Assembly (NCBI GenBank): GCA_963662155.1
Contig: OY759264.1
Coordinates: 10,493,931 to 10,557,930 of the forward strand
From: Lamellibrachia columna
Lineage: Eukaryota; Annelida; Polychaeta; Sabellida; Siboglinidae
DNA: 64,000 nucleotides
Direction: 5' to 3'
Part shown: one piece after another, positions 14,001-26,000 of the stretch
Layout of the letters: each line of letters begins with the position of its first letter
Numbering within the stretch: position 1 is the first letter of the stretch
Position numbers and translations under genes: made by a program
Notes under the pieces: generated by a model
Told to the model about the DNA's origin: nothing
What the model saw: only the letters and a program-made list of their open reading frames with translations
Database searches by the model: none

Positions 14001-17000
14001 TATCTAGCTTGCGTACCACCCGTGCTTTGCAACCATATGTAACTACAGAAATACTCGTGTTTGCAACACATTCAGTTTCACCTATTTACTTCAGCCATTC
14101 CAAAGGTATTGTATGTTATTCAGTGCTTGCATTGTCATTACCACCCTTTGCTGAAAATCCAATCTTCTCGCATTTGTCAACAGCCTAAACTTGCAGTGTG
14201 TCATCTGTTTGGAATGCTGTAGAGTGGGCAGGCGCATTGATGATGTGGTATGCTGTTTGTGTCCTGCTTCACCTGTAGCGCTTTTTGATAATCCCCAATT
14301 GTACATGCAGAGGTGCCAAGTCCAAGTCTCTCACTTTGGCAGTAGAACTAACGCTTTTTTCTTCAATTTAGCATAATCTCACGGTCTACCACTTTAGTGC
14401 CGAAATCTTCTGCCAAACCGTAATTTCACTGGTAAAAAGGTAAAAGTACTCATTTCGAATCCAAACATACCAACACATAACATAGAAGATGCACCAAAAT
14501 TAAGTAAATATACCCTAAAATTGAAAAACAGTTCCGCCAAGAGGGGACACCCCTCTCACACTCCCCCTAATGACTGCGGCACGAGGCTCGCAACACGACC
14601 TACTGCCTTCACATCTTGAAAACTGGTAGATCTGCATTTTGTGCAGTGTTACTTGGCACCTCTGTACATGCGATCTTAAAACCAGCCCTCCATGTTCGCA
14701 GGCTGTTTAGCTTGGTCCAGGCCTTTCATGGGAGGTAGAATCCGGCACAGTTGCAGGTGGTTCTGGGATGAACTTATGACAGTGAAGTTGCGTTTGACTG
14801 TCAATCCTGTCTCCATTTCGTTGCTATCCAGTGAGGTGTCATTTCATTTGGGCCCATAGAGTCTCACGTTCCATTGTCAGTTGACATAACTGTTGTTCCC
14901 AGATAATAAAAACACTACCTGTTCAATTTGTTTTCCATCTACTTCAATGGTTATGTTTACTTGTCCAACTCGGTGATCTTTATTTTAGGGGCATTCATTG
15001 CAAGGTTGTACTTTGCAAGTTTATCCAAGTGTTGTAGAGAATAAAACAGTGTCATCCTCATGTCACAATTCGGATATAATTGTTCCACCATCTGATAATT
15101 TATGGCATTTACCACCGCACTGTTCGCCTTGACTTATCTCATAATATTTTGTATGTTTATTGTGAATTTGTAATAATAATAGAACATATATATCCTCAGG
15201 AACCCAAGCTCAGTTGGTTCTTATGTTTAACTGTTTTGTTTATTAAACTGTTGAGTAACGTCCACAGTGTAAATATTTTCATTTAAAGGTTTGTTTTCAA
15301 TTTATTAAATATATTTTTTCTTTGTGTCTGATGCTCCACAATGATCGAGAGTAGTGACTTTGTCAGAGGAGAGATTATACTTTATTAATGAAATATGTAA
15401 TAAACAAATTGTTGTTACAGCTTGGTTCACTGTGATCTCAAACCTGTGTCACTGACCACCATCTCAAAAGGCCTTGGCAGCGGTTGTGAAGCACTGGAGA
15501 AGCTCCAGTAAGAAAAAAATACATTTTGTATATTCACCCTGCAATATTTGCCACAACTCTCATTTTATGGATGCCCTTATTGAGTTATTTATCATGTTAT
15601 GCAATTACACTGATGTATCATCACAATTAAGTCTTGTTGTCTTGTATAGATGGATGTGATAACGATTTAACTAAACTGTTGTCATTAATTGATTAGTTAT
15701 ATAAATTTTATATTTGATATAGTTTAATTAGTGGATCCTGAGTGACGTCATCATCTGTTTTTGTTTTCTTAATTCAGGAATATAATTTACTTTACAGCCT
15801 AAACTGCGAACAAATAGACACGGACGAGGCAGGTCAAGCACTCGGCAATGCTCTTCAATCAATGACGAAACTCCGTGAATTACAGTCAGTATTAATTAGT
15901 AAATTTGAATTTGATGCACATCTGTTTGAACTGACAACTGTCATATCTGTTGTAATAACACCTTTCTTCAATTTGAGTATCCTGTTTGTTTAGAACGTCA
16001 CTGCCCAAATCTTTTTGCAAAATTAACGTCTCTCCAGCTATTTTACCAGCCGCTGTCATCGTTCCGAAAACATCTGTGATGTCCTTCTCCCATCTTTGTT
16101 GTGGCTTGACTCTTGCCTGCTTTCCAGGGTATTCACAGTATCTTGAAGTAGTATTTCATCTCAAAGGCACCTATTCTCTTTATATCTAGCTTGCGTACCA
16201 CCCGTGCTTTGCAACCATATATAACTACAGAAATACGCGTGTTGGCAACACATTCAGTTTCACCCCTTTACTTCAGCCATTCCAAAGGTATTGTATGTTA
16301 TTCGGTGCTTGCATTGTCATTACTACCCTTTGCTGAAAATCCAATCTTCTCGCATTTGTCAACAGCCTAAGCTTGCAGTCTGTCATCTGTTTGGAATGCT
16401 GTAGAGTGGGCAAGCGCATTGATGATGTGGTATGCTGTTTGTGTCCTGCTTCACCTGTAGCGCTTTTTGATAATCCCCAATTGTACATGCAGAGGTGCCA
16501 AGTCCAAGTCTCGCTTTGGCAGTAGAACTAATGCTTTTTTCTTCAATTTAGCATAATCTCACGGTCTACCACTTTAGTGCCGAAATCTTCCGCCAAACCG
16601 TAATTTCACTGGTAAAAAGGTAAAAGTACTCATTTCGAATCCAAACATACCAACACATAACATAGAAGATGCACCAAAATTAAGTAAATATACCCTAAAA
16701 TTGAAAAACAGTTCCGCCAAGAGGGGACACCCCTCTCACACTCCCCCTAGTGACTGCGGCACGAGGCTCGCAACACGACCTACTGCCTTCACATCTTGAA
16801 AACTGGTAGATCTGCATTTTGTGCAGTGTTACTTGGCACCTCTGTACATGTGATCTTAAAACCAGCCCTCCATGTTCGCAGACTGTTTAGCTTGGTCCAG
16901 GCCTTTCATGGGAGGTAGAATCCGGCACAGTTGCAGGTGGTTCTGGGATGAACTTATGACAGTGAAGTTGCTTTGGACTGTCAGTTCTGTCTCCATTTCG

Positions 17001-20000
17001 TTGCTATCCAGTGAGGTGTCATTTCATTTGGGCCCATAGAGTCTCACGTTCCATTGTCAGTTGACATAACTGTTGTTCCCAGATAATAAAAACACTACCT
17101 GTTCAATTTGTTTTCCATCTACTTCAATGGTTATGTTTACTTGTCCAGCTCTTTATTTTAGGGGCATTCATTGCAAGGTTGTATGTTGCAAGTTTATCCA
17201 AGTGTTGTAGAAAACAAAACAGTGTCATCCTCATGTCACAATTCGGATATAATTGTTCCACCATTTGATAATTTATGGCATTTACCACCGCACTGTTCGC
17301 CTTGACTTATCTCATAATATTTTGTATGTTTGTTGTGTATTTGTAATAATAATAGAACATCTATATCCTCAGGAACCCAAGCTCAGTTGGTTCTTATGTT
17401 TAACTGTTTAGGTTATTGGGCTGTCGAGTAATGTCCACAATGTAAATATTTACATTTAAAGTGTTGTTTTCAATTGATTAAATATATATTTTCTTTGTGT
17501 CTGATGCTTCACAATGATTGTGAGTAGTGACTTTGTCAGAGAAGAGATTATATTTTATTAATGAAATATGTAATAAACAAATTGTTGTTACAGCTTGGTT
17601 AACTGTCGTCTCACACCTGTGTCACTGACCACCATCTCAAGAGGCCTTGGCAGCAGTTGTGAAGCACTGGAGGCGCTGTAGTAAGAAAAAATACATTTTG
17701 TATATTCACCCTGCAATATTTGCCACAACTCTCACTTAATGGATGCCCTTATTGAGTTATTTACCATGTTATGCAATTACACTGATGTATCATCACAATT
17801 AAGTCTGTTGTCTTGTATAGATGGGTGTGATAACGATTTAACTGAACTGTTGTCATTAATTGATTAGTTATATACATTTTATATTTGATATAGTTTAATT
17901 AGTGCATCCTGAGTGACGCCATCATCTGTTTTCTTAATTCAGGAATATAATTTACTTTACAGCCTAAGCTGCGAACAAATATACCAGGAAAAGGCAGGTC
18001 AAGCGCTCGGCAATGCTCTTCAATCAATGACGAAACTCCGTGAATTATAGTCAGTATTAATTAGTAAATTTGAATTTGATGCACATCTGTTTGAACTGAC
18101 AACTGTCATATCTGTTGTAATAACATGTTTCTTCAATTTGCATATCCTGTTTAGAACGTCACTGCCCAAATCTTTTTGCAAAATTAACGTCTTTCTCCAG
18201 CTATTTTACCAGCCGCTGTCATCATTCTGAAAACATCTGTGATGTCCTTCTCCCGTCTTTGTTGTGGCTTGCCTCTTGCCTGCTTTCCAGGGTATGCACA
18301 GTATCTTGAAGTAGTATTTCATCTCAAAGGCACCTATTCTCTTTATATCTAGCTTGCGTACCACCCGTGCTTTGCAACCATATATAACTACAGAAATACG
18401 CGTGTTTGCAACACATTCAGTTTCACCCCTTTACTTCAGCCATTCCAAAGGTATTGTATGTTATTCAGCGCTTGCATTGTCATTACTACCCTTAACTGAA
18501 AATCCAATCTTCTCGCATTTGTCAACAGCCTAAACTTGCAGTGTGTCATCTGTTTGGAATGCTGTAGAGTGGGCAAGCGCATTGATGATGTGGTATGCTG
18601 TTTGTTTCCTGCTTCACCTGTAGTGCTTTTTGATAATCCCCAATTGTACATGCCAAGTCCAAGTCTCCCGCTTTGGTGGTAGAACTAACCCTTTTTTCTT
18701 CAGTTTAACATAATCTCATGGTCTACCACTTTAGTGTCGAAATCTTCCGCCAAACCGTAATTTCACTGGTAAAAGTACTCATTTCTAATCCAAACATACC
18801 AACACGTCACATAGAAGATGCACCAAAATTAAGTAAATATACCCTAAAATTGAAAAACAGCTCGCAACACGACCTACTGCCTTCACATCTTGAAAACTGG
18901 TAGATCTGCATTTTGTGCAGTGTTACTTGGCACCTCTGTACATGTGATCTTAAAACCAGCCCTCCATGTTCGCAGACTGTTTAGCTTGGTCCAGGCCTTT
19001 CATGGGAGGTAGAATCCGGCACAGTTGCAGGTGGTTCTTGGATGAACTTATGACAGTGAAGTTGCTTTGGACTGCCAGTTCTGTCTCCATTTCGTTGCTA
19101 TCCAGTGAGGTGTCATTTCATTTGGGCCCATAGAGTCTCACGTTCCATTGTCAGTTGACATAACTGTTGTTCCCAGATAATAAAAACACTACCTGTTCAA
19201 TTTGTTTTCCATCTACAGTAGTGCCTGCCTTGAACGGACACCTCTGTATCCAAGCAAAAATGTCCCTACATGGCAAGTGTCCCCTCATCGGAGGGACAGG
19301 CATGTTGTAGTGGAGGGTTCAATACTACACATATACATTAGACATGTGCGGATGGCAGATGTTATCAATTAACTTAATAATACATAAACAGGTTGTACAG
19401 TAAGGATATAACTGAGGTACATATACTACAAATAAGGCGCGTTACATGTTCCCATGTCTGCCACCAGGGAGCTACTAAACAACAGCGACCGCCGCCCGCT
19501 GCACCAAGTCCAAGAACGCTGTCAAAGCCACTGTGTGCTTGCAGCACTGTCTTATACGGCAACACGCAGTTTATTGACATTGTTCACCACTTTCTTGAGA
19601 ATTGTCAAAGCAATTCTAAGTAGGTTTAAGCAAGCCCATTTGGCATTTCACCCGGCGGCTGAAAATCGAGGTCCACGACCAACAACCTTATGTCCGAACC
19701 CGCGATAGAACATTGTTTTTCCCAGTATACTGGTCGGGGTAGTTTTCGACCTACTTAATAGAATATGCTGTTTTAAAAAAAATCTGAAGAAACATTTTGT
19801 GTAAGAGATCGATATACCATATCACCAACAGCTACTTTATCTATACAATGCAAACAAATTATTCAAACAGTTGTTTTGAGTGAAAAACTTACGAATATTG
19901 AACGTCCGAACCATGTCGCGCAGAAACCGGAAACCGAAAGAATTCGACCTATATGTATGGCAAGCCGTACTGACAATAAATTCAATAAAAGCATAAACGT

Positions 20001-23000
20001 CGCTCTGCCGTTTGTCATAACGATTATTGCAACTAGTTGCGTACATTTTAACTTGTAATTATTAACGTTTGTGCAAATTAAAACGGTTGAATGACCACAA
20101 AGACATTTCACTTGTTTAAAAGAAAACATCAATTTTTAATGACATTTTATGTTGTTTATGCATTTGCGTGCATGTGTCATATGCAGTGCCCACATATGTG
20201 ATATTTAAAGTATTTACTTTTATAAGGAATTTATTTATTACTTATGAAAAAAATATTATATAAACAGTTAAAAGAAAAACCAAGGTTGAAATGTATCTAT
20301 AGGGGCTAGATGATGTCAAATATTTTCTTTGAGAATTGTTTAAAGAGTAAACGCATTTTGTTTACTCGTGTAATTGTACCATTGTGAATTGACATGAAAC
20401 ATTTTTTATGGATAAAGATGAAAACAAGTTAATATTTTTGAGTGAAAGTAGAAGTATATTAATAAACACGGTGGACAAAAATAAACCTATAAAAATCATA
20501 AAAATCATACTACCAACCCTTGTAAATTTTATTTTTCTTCTAGAAATGTGTGGCAAGGGCAGTGAAATGATTGACTGTGTGACACCTCGGCAATGTGGGT
20601 GCATGCGCTGAGGTGCACCCAGTGGTTGCACTGTTGCCGAGGTGTTACACGGAAGGTACATTGGGCCCATTTGATGATGTGTGTGTGTGTGTGTGTTGGG
20701 CGGGCACTCCATGTGACACACGCAGCAAAGATCATTTTCTAACTGTTTCCCTACAGTGTATGGAGCTCTTTTGTTCTTCCTGACCTCTTTTGCCCCTCTC
20801 CCTTCTGTTATTGGTTGCCCTCCAGTGACTGTTTGACGTGTGTGTGTATGTTTGTATGGAGGCATGAAGCGTTTTTTTTTGCATGTAAAAAATTTGCTAA
20901 TGTAGTGTGATTTTGCTGGGGTGATGTGTTGCTGTTTGCAGTTGTGTTTGGTTCACATTGGTCGTCAGTGCCATGCACTGTTGGGTTCACATTAGTGTTT
21001 TGTTCACACTGGTCACCAGTGCCATTCACTGTTGGGTTTACAATAGTGTTCTGTTCACACTGGTCAACAGTGCCGTGCACTGTTGGGTTCACATTAGTGT
21101 TCTGTTCACACTGGTCAATATGGCTGTGTTGTTTTGGTGGATTCACTGACGTGCTTGGTGCAGCTGCTCATCCGTGACCACACTGGCATTAAATGGGTAA
21201 ATGCCGGTCCTTTTAAAACTGCCAATGATATTTCCTGGAATCATGGTATGACTGAGTGCATTGGCTGTGAGGCGGCATACATCATATCGTGTTATTATTT
21301 GGCCTGGATGTTTTCGCAAGTAGTTGCGGCACTCATCATAGTACGACACTTTAAAAGGCCCAAAAACCCCTATGTCAAGTGGTTGCAGCAATTGACTGGT
21401 GTGGGCAGGTAACAGGAACAAGATGATGTTGTGCTTCTGTGCCCACTCGATCAGTGGCACATTTATGTGGGAGCTGTGTCCATCGTAGAGGAGGAGGAGA
21501 GGCTCATCTTTGTTGGTCGGGACATATTTCAGGAAATGTTCATTCAAGTACATTTGAAATATTGTTGTGTTTGACCAACCCGTCTCGGACATCGCTGCTT
21601 GTGTGCCAGGAAGTGCACCTGCCAGTAGATCTTCGCACATTCTCTTCCCTTTGAATATTATGTAGGGTGGCAGTACCTGTCCAATAGCACTTACAGTACT
21701 AATTATCGTGGTGGTTGCTGACCTGCTGGATACTATAGCCAATGGTGTACGCCCCCTCGATGCCACAATTTTTGGTGGTATATGTTCAGTTGAAATCCCT
21801 GTTTCATCGACATTAAAAATGCGATGAGGTTTCTCCAACAGTTTATATTTCTGGACAATTCTGAGCAGTTCTTTGTAGTAATTATCCAATGTTTCTCTTG
21901 TTGCACTGCAGGCCCTAACCATAGACAAACCTTTTGGTTTCATAATTTTGAGTTCAGGCCATCTTTTCAGGAAGTCATACACCCACTTATCGTGTAATGG
22001 GTGTCTCTCTTATTCAAGAAGAAAGCTGTTTCCCCAGCAAGCTCTGCTAGCTCCCTTCTAGTGTACCCATAACCACAGGCAGCAATGTCCTTCACATGAG
22101 CCACTAAAGCTGCTTCTTCAGTACTGCTCAACAATGGACTTGGTCCAGATTTATATTTATATGGATTGCAGTGGCCAAGAGTTGTTCTGTCACGTAGAGT
22201 TACCACTGGAATACCACATGTTTCTGCTGCCTTATATACAGATACTCCTTCATCCTTCCACATGTCATATGCACGATTAATTTGCTCAGGACCATATTTG
22301 CTTCTGTAGGCTGGAAGAACTCTTTTTTGTCGGTGGTTGATTCTGAATAAGAACAAATTCACATGTTTTATAAACACAAAATATTTTGTAGTTATATTGT
22401 TATTTTTTCATTTTACCCCATTGTTCCAATTATTTTAACTTTTTAAGACAAATCAGGCTTGCCATAACTCTTCCACAGGCTTTATAAAAAGCATACACAT
22501 ACTTGTATTGAATATATAACGTTAATGTAGTAAAATTGTTGTCATATATTTAACGTTTTAATTAATCCTACTTTTATGACAACACTGGCTTGCCATACAT
22601 CTTCCATAAAAGGGCAATCACTAGTCACATGGCTAAGAATGAGACAAGCACAAGCAGACGTTCAATTATAATGTCTGGTAAGCATGCAAAGTCATTTTTA
22701 TCTATGAATATCAGAAAAATGGTCCGTGTTATATTTTATTTCAAAATGTATTTTTACAAACCTTATTCTCCATGTTTTAAATTACAATTCCTATTTTCTT
22801 TGACTAGATGAACGTCAATGGCTCTAACGTTCGTAATATAGCCTGTGACGTCTGTAACGCGAGATTAAGCGAGATTTCAATGGATCGAAAACTGCACCGG
22901 TAACTATACACACCGTGCTGTTTGTCTGTCGCCATCTTGGAAATAAAATATTTCGAGAAAAAAATCATGAAAATAATGATTACTGTCCGCCTTAGCAGGG

Positions 23001-26000
23001 ACAGAAAACCAAAATATCCTGTCCGCTGTCCGCGTTAACCAGGTGTCCCCTCATCAGAGGGACATTAACATGGTAAAACAGTCCGTACATTGAGAAAGTG
23101 TCCCGACATAGCAGGTGTCCGTTGAAGGCAGGTACTACTGTAATTCAATGGTTATGTTTACTTGTCTAGCTCGGTGATCTTTATTTTAGGGGCATTCATT
23201 GCAAGGTTGTACTTGCAAGTTTATCCAAGTGTTGCAGAGAATAAAACAGTGTCATCCTCATGTCACAATTCGGATATAATTGTTCCACCATCTGATAATT
23301 TATGGCATTTACCACCGCACTGTTCGCCTTGACTTATCTCATAATATTTTGTATGTTTGTTGTGTATTTGTAATAATAATAGAACATCTATATCCTCAGG
23401 AACCCAAGGTCAGTTGGTTCTTATGTTTAACTGTTTAGGTTATTGGGCTGTCGAGTAATGTCCACAATGTAAATATTTACATTTAAAGTGTTGTTTTCAA
23501 TTGATTAAATATATTTTTTCTTTGTGTCTGATGCTTCACAATGATTGAGAGTAGTGACTTTGTCAGAGGAGAGATTATATTTTATTAATGAAATATGTAA
23601 TAAACAAATTGTTGTTACAGCTTGGTTGACTGTCATCTCACACCTGTGTCACTGACCGCCATCTCAAGAGGCCTTGGCAGCGGTTGTAAAGCACTGGAGA
23701 AGCTCTAGTAAGAAAAAATACATTTTGTATATTTACCCCACAATATTTACCACAACTCTCACTTGATGGATGCCCTTATTGAGTTAGGAACTCGCCAGAT
23801 ACAACATCGACATCGCAGCCTTGAGTGAGACCCGGCTTGCAGGAAAAGGCGAGCTTTATGAAAGGGCTCTGGCTACACCTTCTTTTGGAGTGGCCGAGGA
23901 AGTGAAGAGCAACGCGAGGCTGGTGTTGGCCTTGCAGTGAAGACAGCTCTAGTTGGCAAGCTGGCTGGACCTCCCAATGGAGTGAACGACAGGCTTATGA
24001 CCATGAAACTCCCCCTCTCGTTTGGAAGGAAGCATCTTACCATCATCAGTGCCTATGCTCCCACCATGACCAACTCGGATGAAGTGAAGTTAAAATTCTA
24101 TGAGGAACTTCACTCTGCCATTGCTGCTGTTCTGAAAGCGGACAAGCTTATCATTCTTGGTGACTTCAATGCTAGAGTCGGCTCTGCAACGTCTCCTACT
24201 ACTCCAGACCTGCGCAGAGCATGAACTACTGATCACCAACACAGTCTTCCGCCTCCCTACCCGAAACAGGACGTCATGGATGCACCCTCGATCTAAGCAC
24301 TGGCATCTTATTGACTACGTCATCGTCAGGAAGAGGGACAGGCAGGATGTGCGGGTGACGAAGTCTATTTGCGGCTCTGATTGTTGGACAGATCACCGCC
24401 TCATCGTCACCAAGCTCAACATCCGAGTCCAACCTAAAAGACGCCCGCAAGGCAAGAAGGCTCCAAAAAGGTTTAACATCACCCAACTGAAGAACACCAA
24501 CACCAAACAGTGTTTTGTGGACAACTTGGAAGCACGTCTGGAATCCACCCCTCTGGACAGCCAAAATGTGGAGGCCGACTGGGCGACCCTCAGAGAGCTG
24601 GTCTACAACATAGCTACTGAGATCCTGGGGCCCTCGACCAGAAAGCACAAGGACTGGTTTGACGAAAACTGCGACAAGATCAAGCAGCTACTGGATGAGA
24701 AACACCTTCTCCATCAAGTCTACCTCAGTAGCCCCAAGTCCACCTCGAAGAAAGATGCATACAACACCATACGCAAAACGGTACAGCAGAAACTCCGCCA
24801 GATGCAAGACGCTTGGCTGAGAAACAAAGCTGATGTGATCCAAAGCTACGCTGACAGACATGACATGAAGAACTTCTACGATGCCTTGAAAGAAGTCTAC
24901 GGTCCAACATCCTCAGGATCATCCCCACTCCTCAGTGCGGACGGGAACACACTGTTCACAGACAAGGAGAAGATTCTCGTACGGTGGGCTGAACACTTCA
25001 ACAGCGTCCTGAACCGCCCTTCATCCATCAACAATGAAGCCATAAACCGTCTCCCCCAAGTGCCCATCAATGAAGCGCTGGATGATCCACCAACTTTGCT
25101 TGAGACCCAGAAAGATTCGTCTACTCTCCAGTGGCAAGGCTCCTGGTTCAGACTCCATTCCAGCCAAGGTCTACAAGGAAGGTGGCTCAGCTTTGACTGA
25201 AAAGCTCCATCAGATGTTTTTACTCATGTGGCAGCAGGAGAAGATCCCCCAGGAGTTCAAAGATGCTTCTATCATACACCTGTACAAGCGAAAAGGAAAT
25301 CATCAGGTCTGCGACAACCACCGAGGTATATCCTTGCTCTCCATTGCAGGCAAGATACTTGCCAGGATCCTGCTTAATCGTCTCACAGCGCACCTTGACC
25401 AGGGACTCCTACCAGAGAGCCAGTGTGGATTCCGGAAAGAGCGGGACCACCGACATGGTGTTTGCTGCAAGGCAGCTGCAAGAGAAATGTCAGGAGCAGA
25501 ACTCTGACCTGTTCTCTACCTATGTCGACCTGACCAAGGCCTTCGATACGGTTAGCAGAGAGGGTCTGTGGAAGATCATGGCCAAGTACGGATGCCCACG
25601 GAAGTTTATCTCCATGGTGCAGCAATTCCACGCTGGCATGCAAGCACAAGTTCAGGACAACGGTGAGACATCTGAGCCATTTCCTGTCTCTAACGGCGTC
25701 AAGCAGGGCTGCGTCTTAGCACCAACACTGTTCAGCCTCGTGTTTCCGCAATGCTGACTGACGCTTTCAGAGACGGTGACATTGGAATCGACCTCAGATA
25801 CCGTACAGATGGCAAGCTGTTCAACCTCAGGAGGCTTCAAGCAAAAACCAAGGTCAAGACATCATCAGGGACTTCCTGTTTGCTGATGACTGTGCCCTCA
25901 ACGCCGGCTCAGAAGCTGACATGCAATGCAGCGTAGACAAGTTTTCCATAGCCTGCACAAACTTCAGTCTCACCATCAGCATAAAGAAGACTGAAGTACT

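Larger units (their letters stand above)
19216..23140. mobile_element. pogo/Tigger-type DNA transposon (3.9 kb)
   Basis: Ends are inverted repeats of about 27 bp beginning CAGTAGTGCCTGCCTT (left) and CAGTAGTACCTGCCTT (right, reverse strand), with TA on both sides (19214-19215, 23141-23142). TA duplication and a DDD transposase place it in the Tc1/mariner-pogo group. A short motif TCCCCTCATC(A/G)GAGGGAC occurs near each end. It sits inside array unit 6: the interrupted sequence CCATCTA/CTTCAATGG is intact in the other units. The two ends differ little, so the insertion looks fairly young. Confidence 0.88.
6935..23786 (+). repeat. Tandem array of 2.17-kb LRR-exon units
   Basis: Six direct repeats. 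A-exon starts are 7126, 9288, 11460, 13616, 15798 and 17963 (spacings 2162, 2172, 2156, 2182, 2165); B-exon starts are 8918, 11090, 13239, 15421, 17594 and 23621. Each unit holds exon A, a roughly 1.7-kb intron with an antisense LINE relic and a nested MITE, exon B, and a roughly 0.28-kb intron. The last A-B interval is enlarged by the pogo element at 19216-23140. Units are very similar to one another, showing recent duplication or ongoing conversion. Confidence 0.95.

Noticed and set aside
7599..18651. Repeated reverse-strand ORFs of 60-71 codons in every array unit
   Set aside because: They lie in the broken antisense LINE relic and recur only because the unit is repeated; no start context or intact domain.
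20362..20865. 167-codon reverse ORF rich in Thr-His
   Set aside because: Created by the TG microsatellite within the pogo element; it lies beyond the transposase frames.
21967..22377. Host gene encoding a helix-turn-helix protein
   Set aside because: It lies between matching inverted ends with TA flanks and joins the DDD domain, so it is part of the transposon.
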